Assembly: GCA_021810905.1 (NCBI GenBank)
Contig: JAJZQH010000009.1
Span: 1 to 64,000 of the forward strand
Length of the DNA stretch: 64,000 nt
Direction of reading: 5' to 3'
DNA from: a bacterium
GTDB lineage: Bacteria > UBA10199 > 2-02-FULL-44-16 > JAAZCA01
A program made the translations under genes and the position numbers. Positions 1 through 7,687 of the stretch are shown in pieces. Position 1 is the first letter of the stretch; each line of letters begins with the position of its first letter. The notes below the pieces were generated by a model. The model was not told where the DNA came from and did not search any database. It saw only the letters and a list, made by a program, of their open reading frames with translations.

Positions 1-158
1 AGCGGCGGAGGTTCTTCGAGATCTCGGTGGGGTCGATAGCGGAGGTGGCGGCAGCATTGGATCTGGCGTGTGCGTTCGGGCTGATGAGAGTTCAGGAGCG
101 GGACTCTCTCAAATCACGGCTCAGGCTGGCAGCCGTCAAGATCGGGGCGCTGCCATGA
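1..158 (+). CDS. Four-helix-bundle (S23/23S rRNA-IVS-like) protein, C-terminal part
   Basis: The window opens inside a reading frame whose first full codon is at 3 and which stops with TGA at 156-158. About 51 residues are visible. They include RRFFEISVGSIAEVAAALD followed by LACAFGLM and a second amphipathic helix. This matches the last two helices of the four-helix-bundle family named after 23S rRNA intervening-sequence proteins, in which an R-x-FFEIA-x-GS-x-x-E-x-AA-x-LD motif is typical. The function of these proteins is unknown. A longer open frame over 68-379 overlaps it but has no family character. The identification rests on a short stretch, so confidence is moderate. Confidence 0.65.
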   Translation, partial: RRRFFEISVGSIAEVAAALDLACAFGLMRVQERDSLKSRLRLAAVKIGALP

Positions 159-546
159 GGCAGCGCATGCTCTCTCGACTTTGTCTTTCTCGTCTCTCCT
201 GCTCTGAATCTGCACGTCTAATCTCGTTTCATTTTTCTCTCGCAGACACAAAAATCCCGGATGAATCAAAAGAGGGTGCAAGGCACGGTGGATCCTGTGG
301 ATCAATGATAATGATAGAAGAAATCAGTTTTTTTCTGAGTTATAGCTCGGATAATCGGTTAACGCGTATAACGCTTTGAAATATCATATGAATATGAAGC
401 GGCGTTAACCAGTACTTATCCAAAAAAGATGGGCAGAGACCTGGTTTTCAGCGAGACGTCAAAAATCGGACACCAGCAGCGCAGGATTCCCGATTTGAGA
501 GGCTGCGCACGGTTGCCTGGCATCACTTAACCCATTGATATTCTTA
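159..546. other. Intergenic region with one inverted repeat
   Basis: No convincing gene is visible. A 9-bp inverted repeat, GGTTAACGC at 357-365 and GCGTTAACC at 402-410, surrounds an AT-rich 36-nt loop and could be an operator or a weak hairpin. Confidence 0.4.
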
Positions 547-574
547 CTCTCTCTCTCTCTCTCTCTCTCTCTCT
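547..574. repeat. (CT)14 dinucleotide microsatellite upstream of the RCC1 lipoprotein gene
   Basis: An uninterrupted run of 14 CT units lies 56 bp before the ATG at 631. Simple repeats of this length in bacterial promoters or leaders are known to change length by slipped-strand mispairing. The position suggests it could alter promoter spacing or leader structure rather than reading frame. Confidence 0.9.
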
Positions 575-630
575 GGCGCGAAAATTGCTGTATTTAGGAG
601 GCCGTGAAGGACTTCCGAAAGGAGAGAGTC

Positions 631-1908
631 ATGAAGAAGCGATCCTTAGTGAAGGCAGCGGCATTTCTCATCGTAATGTTGGCGATATTTTCCATGTACT
701 CATCCGCGTGCTCGAAGTCCCAACCTGGAGGCGCAACGACATCCAGCGGCACGGAGACAACTTCGGCCGATCAACAGGGCGGAGGGGATCAGACTCAGCA
801 GTCAGATCAGACCTCCGGGGATCAGGCAAAAGAGGATGGCGGCATCTATTTCATTGCCATAGGCGACAGGCACGCTTGCGCTATCAAGCAATCCGGCGAG
901 CTGTGGTGCTGGGGTGAGAATACGGGTAGCCAGCTCGGCGATGGAACGACTACAAACGCCTTAGCACCTGTCCAGGAAAAGACCGTCTCTCAGGACTGGA
1001 TTGACGTGGCGCTCGCCGAGACTGCGACGTGCGGCATCAAGAAGGACAACTCGCTATGGTGCTGGGGAGTCAATAGTTCAGGCGTGCTGGGCCAATTAGG
1101 GAACGGCGATCTAACGGCTGTGATTTCCACTCCGACTCAGGTCGGCAGCGATAAAGACTGGGCGATGATTTCAGCAAGACACTCTGTGGTGTGCGTGATT
1201 AAATCCTCGGGAACCCTCTATTGCTGGGGTGATAATTGGTACGGGCAGCTGGGAATCGGCGATACAGGTATACACCAGAGTCAGAAGTTCCTGCCGACGC
1301 AGGAGGCGACACAGTCCTCTGATTGGAAGAAAATATATGTCGGCAGCGACAAGAGCACCTGCGCCATCAAGAAGGACAACTCGCTGTGGTGCTGGGGTAA
1401 AAATACAAGTGGACAACTCGGCGACGGGACAAAAATCGAACGACACGTGCCAACGCGGCTGGGTACAGATACTGACTGGGCCAAGGCTGGCGTATCGGAT
1501 TTTCATGCTTGTGCCATTAAACACGATGGATCGCTCTGGTGCTGGGGTGACAATACAAATGGCCAGTTTGGCGATGGCACAAAGAATTCTTCACTTGTTC
1601 CAAAAATGATCGGTACTGAAAAAGACTGGATCGATCTGGCCGTAAGCAGACTAAGCTGTGGACTGAAATCCGATGGAAGCGTTTGGTGTTGGGGCAGTTT
1701 CTTACACGACGGCATGATTGAAGGGCTTAATACGCCCACGCTCCTCAGCGGCGATCACAACTGGACGCTCGTTGCTGCGGGCGCTGCCATGTTTGCATGC
1801 GGCATCACCGACCAGAGCGAAGCCTTCTGCTGGGGTGAGAACGGAAAGCTGGGCCTTGGAGACGGCACGGCCGGAGACCCCAAGGTCCCGACTCCTGTCT
1901 CTTTCTGA
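631..1908 (+). CDS. RCC1-repeat lipoprotein
   Basis: The 425-residue product probably folds as a seven-bladed RCC1-type beta-propeller displayed on the cell envelope. Seven repeats follow one another from about residue 75, each with the core ACAIK-x-x-x-x-LWCWGxNxxGQLGDGT, and a pair of cysteines per blade may form disulfides. The ATG at 631 is chosen over an in-frame GTG at 604 because GGAGAG sits 5 nt before it and the protein then starts with a lipoprotein-like signal peptide (MKKRSLVK, hydrophobic core, Cys27 after SSA). A Thr/Gln/Asp-rich linker of about 45 residues follows the cysteine. The ligand is unknown. RCC1-like propellers in bacteria are often secreted or surface proteins. Expression may vary with the CT tract upstream. 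Confidence 0.85.
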   Translation: MKKRSLVKAAAFLIVMLAIFSMYSSACSKSQPGGATTSSGTETTSADQQGGGDQTQQSDQTSGDQAKEDGGIYFIAIGDRHACAIKQSGELWCWGENTGSQLGDGTTTNALAPVQEKTVSQDWIDVALAETATCGIKKDNSLWCWGVNSSGVLGQLGNGDLTAVISTPTQVGSDKDWAMISARHSVVCVIKSSGTLYCWGDNWYGQLGIGDTGIHQSQKFLPTQEATQSSDWKKIYVGSDKSTCAIKKDNSLWCWGKNTSGQLGDGTKIERHVPTRLGTDTDWAKAGVSDFHACAIKHDGSLWCWGDNTNGQFGDGTKNSSLVPKMIGTEKDWIDLAVSRLSCGLKSDGSVWCWGSFLHDGMIEGLNTPTLLSGDHNWTLVAAGAAMFACGITDQSEAFCWGENGKLGLGDGTAGDPKVPTPVSF

Positions 1909-2109
1909 GAATAACGGTGCCAGGAACCGTAGGCAGGCGGAGCAAATGTTCATGTTCATGATGCATGATGTCAGACGGAGCAAATATTTCGTAAGTATTT
2001 CAATAAGTTGTGCTTGGCTGTGGTTTGCCCAGACCTCCATGTTGTGACGCCACAAATCCGAGTTTCCGTTCGAATTCATGGCGACCATATGTTATAGCTA
2101 TCGTTGAAT
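1909..2109. other. Intergenic region with two copies of the CAGRCGGAGCAAAT motif
   Basis: CAGGCGGAGCAAATGTT at 1934-1950 and CAGACGGAGCAAATATT at 1972-1988 are direct repeats 38 bp apart. They belong to a motif dispersed through the intergenic regions of the first 28 kb. No terminator with a T-run is visible after the RCC1 gene. Confidence 0.7.
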
Positions 2110-2313
2110 ATGAAGCATATATCTTTTTCCCGCAAAGAAGAGTCACTGAAGGCAAAGGCCGAATGGTTTCAGGAGAAGCCGATCGAAGAACGGCTGCTCG
2201 CTGCCCTGGAGTGGCTGGACTTCATCAGGTTGATAGCCCCAAAGGAATCACCCCATGAAGATGCTCACACGACATTTAGATCTGTTCGCGTCCTTAAACC
2301 GCGCAAACATTGA
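2110..2313 (+). CDS. Small protein paired with nucleotidyltransferase (antitoxin-like)
   Basis: A 67-residue protein, mostly helical, with the segment KAEWFQEKPIEERLLAALEW. Short proteins with a similar WF-x(4)-P-x-ERL pattern often precede genes of small nucleotidyltransferases. It overlaps the next gene by 59 bp in another frame, which implies coupled translation. An in-frame TTG at 2104 is an alternative start, and neither start has a clear ribosome-binding site. By analogy with two-gene nucleotidyltransferase toxin-antitoxin systems it may be the partner or antitoxin. That role is inferred from position, not from a recognised domain. Confidence 0.6.
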   Translation: MKHISFSRKEESLKAKAEWFQEKPIEERLLAALEWLDFIRLIAPKESPHEDAHTTFRSVRVLKPRKH

Positions 2314-2731
2314 ATACCTGCTTGTAGGCGGGGTCGTTGCCATAGCGTATGGCGTGCCTCGTACCACTCAGGATATTGATATTCTCATCAATCCCACCGA
2401 AAAAAACGCAAAGCGGCTTCTCGAAGTGCTTATAGAGCTCAGGTTCGGGACAGCATCTCTCATATCGGCCAGAGAATTGCTCAAACATGAAATCGTACTC
2501 TTTCAGGATTATTTCAGGCTCGATGTCTTGACCAGACTCAAGAAATTTGAGTTCAAAGACGTTTATCCAAAACGAAGTACCATTCAGGTCGGCAAGGATA
2601 TCTTCATCCCTATCTTATCTCTCGATGACCTGCTCGCGGAAAAGAGAAGCGTGATAAGAGACAAGGATGTGCAGGATATCTCAGTACTCGGCGGGCTGGT
2701 GAGGAAAAAATCACGTAGCAAAAAAAAGTAA
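2255..2731 (+). CDS. AbiEii-like nucleotidyltransferase (DUF6036-type)
   Basis: The 158-residue product has the minimal nucleotidyltransferase signature: GG at residues 25-26 within YLLVGGVVAIAYG, followed by the metal-binding DID at 40-42 in TQDIDILI. This fits the AbiEii/DUF6036 branch of the polymerase-beta-like superfamily, whose members include type IV toxins that add nucleotides to tRNA and a large uncharacterised group. The protein is about half the size of classical AbiEii, so only the catalytic domain is present. It lies in a two-gene unit with the small gene at 2110. The C-terminus is a lysine/arginine-rich tail. Confidence 0.75.
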   Translation: MKMLTRHLDLFASLNRANIEYLLVGGVVAIAYGVPRTTQDIDILINPTEKNAKRLLEVLIELRFGTASLISARELLKHEIVLFQDYFRLDVLTRLKKFEFKDVYPKRSTIQVGKDIFIPILSLDDLLAEKRSVIRDKDVQDISVLGGLVRKKSRSKKK

Positions 2732-2815
2732 AAAAACAGGGTTAACAGTCCACGTTGTTTTTGTTCCGCCTCTTGAGTATGTGCGAGTTCGGTTGATTAT
2801 TGGGATTTTTGGCCG

Positions 2816-4012
2816 TCACGCCGTGAGCAGCTCGTCCGCGATGTGATCGAGTCTGCCGCACCAGCGCTCGCGCACCATATGCGCCTGCGATTGCCGCTTT
2901 GCCCAACCGCCAGGTGCGCCCTGGAAATCCGGATGATCTTCATGCAGCCATCCATCGGTCAGCATGTAGACGATATCTTCAACAGGGTAATCGAGGCTCT
3001 TCATTGCCTGAGCCGCCCAAGCGAGGTGGTCGCGATCTCCCTCGTTGCGGTTGTTCAGTACTTCGGTGACTTCTTTGAGAATTGCCGTCGCGTCGTCCTT
3101 CATTCTGTGTTCGATGAAGGTATCGACTATTGCCTGCAAACGCTTGAGCTGCAAGGGGCGCTCTTTTGCGGATCGAGCAAGCGCGATGCACTCGCCATGC
3201 AGGCAGCGTTTTGCCTCATCATTGCGCCGGAATTTCATCAGCGCATCGGCCTTCTCCAGCAGCATGAGGAACTTCATCTCCTCGTCGTTTACGGTCTCGA
3301 TAAGTATTCCCGCACCCTCCAGAGCTCCGATTCTGAGATAGCTCCTGGCGGGTGCAAGGAGGAGCGCATCAGGCTCATTGGTCGGTGAGATCACGTTCAT
3401 GGCTTCGAAGACCCTTGTCATGTAATTGCTAGCGCCCCGCTGATCGCCCAGCCGGGCTGAATGCTCGGCCAATCTGATCGCCATATTCAGATCGCCGGTC
3501 CGAATGCCGAGATCCGGGATCAGCTTCAGGCAGGAGAGCGCTGCGAAGATGTCGCCCGCGCGTATGGATGTGTCGATGGCCGTCTCCAGATGTTGAAGGG
3601 ACTCCGTTTCACGTCCTCGTGCGTGCAGCGATCTAGCTTCATCGATGTAAGTCTGCGCGTCCGTCATCGGAGCGCATTGCCGCGGCGAGTGATTGGCGGT
3701 TTTGTCAAAATGCGCTGCAAGCCTATCGACCGTATCGGACGCGGGGGCGACCGCCGTCAGGAATCTCCTGCCCTCCCGGAGCAGCTGGTTCGTGGAGAAC
3801 GCGCTTGCGATCCGTCGTGTGGCCTCGGCTCGCAGTTCAGGCGCAATGCCGGCATGGTCGTAGATGCTCTCGAGTCCCTCGGCGTTCTCCTGCTGGATAT
3901 TGATGGCAGCCTCCGTCGCCGTGGCGCACCATAGATCCACATCCATCTCCACGCCGTCATCGGCGCCGATGGGAAAGGTAACAAGAGGCGATATACATTC
4001 TACTGCTGGCAT
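2816..4012 (-). CDS. Unknown alpha-helical (TPR-like) protein
   Basis: A 398-residue protein that I do not recognise. From about residue 110 to the end it is a succession of amphipathic helices rich in Ala, Leu and Arg with a TPR-like look (for example SLQHLETAIDTSIRAGD). The N-terminal hundred residues contain acidic VEMDVDLW. The open frame continues upstream to 4195, but the ATG at 4012 is preferred because GAGG lies 8 nt before it and the upstream part has no protein-like composition. There is no signal peptide or membrane segment, so it is probably cytoplasmic. The gene stands alone between the nucleotidyltransferase pair and yggU-proC. Confidence 0.65.
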   Translation of the reverse strand: MPAVECISPLVTFPIGADDGVEMDVDLWCATATEAAINIQQENAEGLESIYDHAGIAPELRAEATRRIASAFSTNQLLREGRRFLTAVAPASDTVDRLAAHFDKTANHSPRQCAPMTDAQTYIDEARSLHARGRETESLQHLETAIDTSIRAGDIFAALSCLKLIPDLGIRTGDLNMAIRLAEHSARLGDQRGASNYMTRVFEAMNVISPTNEPDALLLAPARSYLRIGALEGAGILIETVNDEEMKFLMLLEKADALMKFRRNDEAKRCLHGECIALARSAKERPLQLKRLQAIVDTFIEHRMKDDATAILKEVTEVLNNRNEGDRDHLAWAAQAMKSLDYPVEDIVYMLTDGWLHEDHPDFQGAPGGWAKRQSQAHMVRERWCGRLDHIADELLTA

Positions 4013-4244
4013 AAAACTTACCTCAAACAAACAGACTCCTGGAAACGAAGCGGCGCACTTGATAAGTGAGTTGCGTCGTTCATTCACGAAAATCTGTGTG
4101 GATCGACCCTGCAAACGCTGCCATTCGAACAGATGAGGAAAAACGCGCAGATCAATGCAGTATGCGAGTCGTCTTGAAAAACGAAGGCGCGGCATAGTCT
4201 ATTATGCGCCGCTTTGTCAAGGAGATTGCGCCTTCACGCGCTTG

Positions 4245-4529
4245 TCACTTCTCGATGATAGAGCAGACTTCGCGGGATGACAGGCCTTTTACGAACACAA
4301 CCTTGTTGCGGCTGTGTTCTCCGCTCATGATGCAGATTCGAGATTTTGGAACATCCAGCAGGTCGGCCAGGAATTCGATGAGCGCCTCATTTGCGCGACC
4401 CTCTAAGGGCGGCGCGTTGAGGGCGACCAGCAGCACTCCGTCGCGCACGCCCTTGACAGCGCTGCGCGACGCGCGCGGGGTCACGCGGCACTCGATGGTG
4501 ACGCCATCGGAACGTTCGCTGATCTTCAT
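4245..4529 (-). CDS. yggU: DUF167/UPF0235 (YggU) family protein
   Basis: A 94-residue protein that matches the DUF167 family over its whole length. It shows the family's central VTPRASRSAV, then ALNAPPLEGRANEALIEFLA, and the SGEHSRNKVV segment near the end. Structures of family members exist, but the biochemical function is unknown. Its start overlaps the proC stop by 4 nt (ATGA), so the two are co-translated; yggU next to proC is a common pairing in bacteria. Confidence 0.92.
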   Translation of the reverse strand: MKISERSDGVTIECRVTPRASRSAVKGVRDGVLLVALNAPPLEGRANEALIEFLADLLDVPKSRICIMSGEHSRNKVVFVKGLSSREVCSIIEK

Positions 4530-5350
4530 TTGCTCATCTTTCGCAACTGCCTCGCCCGCTTCGTTGCGACTCGCACCGCTTCTTCCATCGTCTTCCAGAA
4601 ATTTTTGCGCTTCAGGTGCTTCATCGCGGCCCAGGTCGTGCCTTTCTTGGACGTCACCTGCGCGCGCAGATTTTCCGGGTCCAGGCTTGATTGTGATGCC
4701 ATCTCGGCTGCGCCGACTGCCGTTTGCAGCGTGAGCGAGCGGGCCATCTGATCGGTGAGCCCGAGTTTTTTTCCTGCGGTGTGGAGCGCCTCCATCATCG
4801 CGAAGAAATAGGCGGGGCCCGTGCCTGAGAGGCCGGTGATGACGTCCATGAGCCGTTCCTCGCGGACATCGACAGTTTGTCCAACGGCCTGGAATATCTG
4901 GTGCGCAAATCTCCGGTATCGCTCCGGCATCCTGGGGCCGCAGAATATTGCCGAGATGCCCTCGTCGATCACTGCGGGGAGATTCGGCATTACGCGTATG
5001 AGCCTGGGTTTGGGTCCCAGCATCTTGCGCAGTCTGGAGAAATCGATTCCCGCTGCAATTGAGATGACCAGATGATTCTTCGATATCGCCGGCCTGATCT
5101 CGTCGCAGACATGCGCCATATCCTGTGGTTTCACCGCGAGGACAATTGTGTCCGAGGAGTTCGTTACAGCGAGGTTATTTCTCGTCGTGTGCACGCCGTA
5201 AGTTTTTTCAAGAAGGCGCACGTGTTTGGGCTTTCGCGCCGAGGCGATGATCTCGTAAGAACGAACGAGGTTCGAGCGCAAGAGCCCTTTGATAAGCGCC
5301 TCGCCCATGTTTCCTGCACCAATGATTCCGACGATGTAATTGTCTCGCAT
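4526..5350 (-). CDS. proC: Pyrroline-5-carboxylate reductase
   Basis: ProC reduces 1-pyrroline-5-carboxylate to L-proline with NAD(P)H, the last step of proline synthesis in the cytoplasm. The 274-residue protein has the N-terminal Rossmann motif GIIGAGNMGEALIKG, the VLAVKPQD segment, the signature VIRVMPNLPA (here LIRVMPNLPAVIDEG), and the C-terminal dimerisation helices with GLSGTGPAYFF and TSKKGTT. The ATG at 5350 is chosen because GGAGGT sits 5 nt upstream and itself lies over an alternative ATG at 5362. The gene reads into yggU. A hairpin of the GTGAACC repeat type lies just upstream, between it and the flippase gene. Confidence 0.96.
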   Translation of the reverse strand: MRDNYIVGIIGAGNMGEALIKGLLRSNLVRSYEIIASARKPKHVRLLEKTYGVHTTRNNLAVTNSSDTIVLAVKPQDMAHVCDEIRPAISKNHLVISIAAGIDFSRLRKMLGPKPRLIRVMPNLPAVIDEGISAIFCGPRMPERYRRFAHQIFQAVGQTVDVREERLMDVITGLSGTGPAYFFAMMEALHTAGKKLGLTDQMARSLTLQTAVGAAEMASQSSLDPENLRAQVTSKKGTTWAAMKHLKRKNFWKTMEEAVRVATKRARQLRKMSK

Positions 5351-5360
5351 GAGAACCTCC

Positions 5361-5400
5361 ATGATTCGTGAACCGTGAACCGTACGGCTTACGGTTCACG
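5361..5400. repeat. Short-word intergenic repeat array, GTGAACC dialect
   Basis: The stretch repeats GTGAACCGT and contains a perfect 10-bp stem, GTGAACCGTA at 5375-5384 with TACGGTTCAC at 5390-5399. The array extends into the neighbouring gene and supplies its last codons and stop. Confidence 0.85.
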
Positions 5401-6345
5401 TTCGATTTTACGTCTTTTGCTACCGCTGATCTCTTTGAAATACAGCGCTGCTCCGATGGCGGTTACCGGAATAAACTGCACGGCATGGTATACGAGAGCT
5501 ATGTTGAACGCGGACTCCGGGCTCAGACCCAGCCACGTATATGCGAGCACCGCGGCGGCCTCGAACGGGCCCACGCCGCTTGGCGCTGACGGTATGATGA
5601 TGGCCAGGTTGATCGCCACGAAGACAATTGCCGGCATCCATATGTCGAGCTGCAGCCCGAACGCCTTCTGGCAAAGAATGATCGTTCCTATCTGCGCGAG
5701 GCATGAGATTATCGAGAGAATAAGCGTCGCAGCGATCATGTGCTTTCGCGAAAGCATCTCCATGCCCGAGCCCAGCGCGCTGGCTATACGGCTTATCCTT
5801 CCCGCGGAGTCGCTGCCGATCCTCTGCGACTTGCGGTGATGCATGAGCAGCAGGATGCAGATGGCGAGCGATACGGCCGTGACTATAGAGACGATCAGCG
5901 TACCGCGCTGCACCCACTCGGGAAAAGTGGAGTGGAATGAGAGCGCTCCGAAGAGCACGAGTATCGACATTGCCTCGAAAAGTTTGTCGAGGCCGGTGAT
6001 GGATGCGAGTGCCGCTTTTGACGTCCTTGCCCATTTGCCCAGAAGATATATCTTGAGCCAGTCGCCGCCGCGCACCGGCATTACGTTGTTGCCTGCGAGG
6101 CCGATCATCGTTGCGTTGAAGATTGCCGGAAAGCCGGGGCCCTTTGCAGCGCCCATGAGCCATTGCCATCGCAGCGCCTTGAGGGCCACGACCCCGATGT
6201 TGAGGATCGCAGCAAGGGCCAGCATGGACCATCGCGCGCGTACAAGCCCCGCGGCGATGGTGTGCCAGTCAAGCCTCGCAGCCAGCGCGGCGATCAGCGC
6301 GATCGATACGATCCAGCCAATGATTGTGACGGCCAGTTTTTTCAT
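5389..6345 (-). CDS. Flippase-like membrane protein (LPG synthase TM / UPF0104)
   Basis: A 318-residue integral membrane protein with about eight hydrophobic segments. It matches the lysylphosphatidylglycerol-synthase transmembrane region family through LDWHTIAAGLVRARW near the start, GNNVMPVRGGDWLKIYLLGK at residues 90-110, and IPSAPSGVGPFEAAAV near residue 255. Members without the catalytic C-terminal domain are usually next to lipid or polysaccharide genes and are thought to move lipids across the inner membrane. Here it lies in line with a PimA-like glycosyltransferase, now separated by an IS element. The last residues (REP) and the stop are encoded by the intergenic repeat. Confidence 0.88.
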   Translation of the reverse strand: MKKLAVTIIGWIVSIALIAALAARLDWHTIAAGLVRARWSMLALAAILNIGVVALKALRWQWLMGAAKGPGFPAIFNATMIGLAGNNVMPVRGGDWLKIYLLGKWARTSKAALASITGLDKLFEAMSILVLFGALSFHSTFPEWVQRGTLIVSIVTAVSLAICILLLMHHRKSQRIGSDSAGRISRIASALGSGMEMLSRKHMIAATLILSIISCLAQIGTIILCQKAFGLQLDIWMPAIVFVAINLAIIIPSAPSGVGPFEAAAVLAYTWLGLSPESAFNIALVYHAVQFIPVTAIGAALYFKEISGSKRRKIEREP

Positions 6346-6365
6346 GGCTATTGGACCTGTAAATC

Positions 6366-7658
6366 CTAAATCCGCACTGCTGTCGCGTTAGAAACATAGA
6401 AAAAGCCTGTCCTTTTTGTTACAACGAATACTGGTTAGCGCCAGCAAACACAGTATTCACAAGGAGGGCAGGCTTATGGGTCACGCCAATACCATAATGA
6501 ATCAAATACTCAAACATATTCCGAGACATGATTTTGAGTCCTCCGTCCAGCAGTATCATGGCGACAAGAAAATTCGTCATTTGAACTGCTGGGGTCAATT
6601 CGTTTCAATGCTCTACGGCCAGCTAACCCAGCGAAAATCCTTAAGAGATCTTTGGTCCAACCTGAGCAGCGTCTCTCATCATTTATATCACTGGGGGACC
6701 AGGCCGGTTCATTTTTCGACCCTCGCAAGGGCTAACGAAAAACGGCCGGCTGCTCTGTTCGAGTATTTCTTCCAAAAACTCTACCAGCGCATCCTTTCGG
6801 TTCCTCGATCACATGGATTCCGATTCAAAAACCCTCTCTACGCCTTTGATGCTACGACGATCGATCTCTGCCTTTCACTTTTTTCCTGGGCGCCATTTCG
6901 GGGCGCCAAGGCTGGCGTTAAGATCCATACCCTCTTGAATCTGCAGGGCAACATCCCGGAGTACGTTGTCATTGAACCAGCCAATATCCACGAAGTAAAT
7001 ATCGCCAACAAATTGCAACTCCCAGCTGGATCTATTGTAGTCATGGATCGCGGCTACGAAGACTACAGCCTCTATAACGATCTTGAAGTTAAGGAAGTCT
7101 TCTTCGTCACAAGATTAAAAAAGGGCAGCAACCTTAAAATAATCGAGCGCCGCAAAGTTAATAAAAAACAAGGGCTGCTGGCTGATCAGACTATCCTCTT
7201 TGACGGATATTACGCAAAAAAGGATTGCCCGATTCCTTTACGAAGAATTGTTTTCAAAGATCCTGAAACAGGAAAAGATCTCGTCTTCATCACCAACATC
7301 TTTCACCTTGCTCCGTTGACTATCGCTCATATCTACAAGTCACGCTGGCAGGTGGAACTCTTCTTCCGCTGGATCAAGCAGAACCTCAAAATCAAATCCT
7401 TCTATGGAACCTCTGAAAATGCTGTGAAAATTCAAATCTGGATTGCGCTCATAGCTTATCTCGTCATCTTCTGGCTGAAACATCTCTCAAAATCTGCGCT
7501 GTCTATGATGCAGATAACGCGCCTGCTCCAGATGAATCTCGCTGCCAAATCTAATCTTGCCGACTTGCTCAACTTGCACTTTAAACTCTCAAAGAACCTT
7601 GATCCAATAAAACAATTATGTTTCAACAACATCTAACGCGATAACAGTGAGGATTTAG
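6366..7658 (+). mobile_element. IS4-family insertion sequence, about 1.3 kb, apparently intact
   Basis: Imperfect terminal inverted repeats of about 27 bp bound a single transposase gene. The left end reads CTAAATCCGCACTGCTGTCG and the right end, read inward on the other strand, CTAAATCCTCACTGTTATCG, both continuing with CGTTAGA. I found no unambiguous target-site duplication. The element lies between the ends of two minus-strand envelope genes and reads in the opposite direction. Confidence 0.88.
6476..7636 (+). CDS. IS4-family transposase
   Basis: A 386-residue DDE transposase that cuts and pastes the surrounding element. The N-terminal domain begins MGHANTIMNQILKHIPRHDF. The first catalytic aspartate is in YAFDATTIDLCLSLF, the second in IVVMDRGYEDYSLY, and the IS4 family YREK signature is visible as YKSRWQVELFFRWIKQNLK. 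The ATG at 6476 is chosen because AAGGAGGG lies 7 nt upstream; a longer frame begins at a TTG at 6416. No frameshift or stop interrupts it, so the element may be active. Codon use is more AT-rich than in the flanking genes, as expected for a mobile element. Confidence 0.95.
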   Translation: MGHANTIMNQILKHIPRHDFESSVQQYHGDKKIRHLNCWGQFVSMLYGQLTQRKSLRDLWSNLSSVSHHLYHWGTRPVHFSTLARANEKRPAALFEYFFQKLYQRILSVPRSHGFRFKNPLYAFDATTIDLCLSLFSWAPFRGAKAGVKIHTLLNLQGNIPEYVVIEPANIHEVNIANKLQLPAGSIVVMDRGYEDYSLYNDLEVKEVFFVTRLKKGSNLKIIERRKVNKKQGLLADQTILFDGYYAKKDCPIPLRRIVFKDPETGKDLVFITNIFHLAPLTIAHIYKSRWQVELFFRWIKQNLKIKSFYGTSENAVKIQIWIALIAYLVIFWLKHLSKSALSMMQITRLLQMNLAAKSNLADLLNLHFKLSKNLDPIKQLCFNNI

Positions 7659-7687
7659 AAATTTTAGTGCCCTCCCTGTGGATACAA

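Noticed and set aside
68-379. 103-residue open frame on the plus strand
   Set aside because: It overlaps the partial four-helix-bundle gene in another frame, has no family features and runs on into AT-rich intergenic DNA.
5420-6232. 270-residue frame inside the flippase gene, and similar frames at 11073-11912, 51700-52569 and 29806-30429
   Set aside because: They are frame shadows of well-supported genes, rich in Arg and His without domains.
6356-7670. Target-site duplication of the IS element
   Set aside because: Only AAAT-like matches flank the ends, too short and AT-rich to be convincing.
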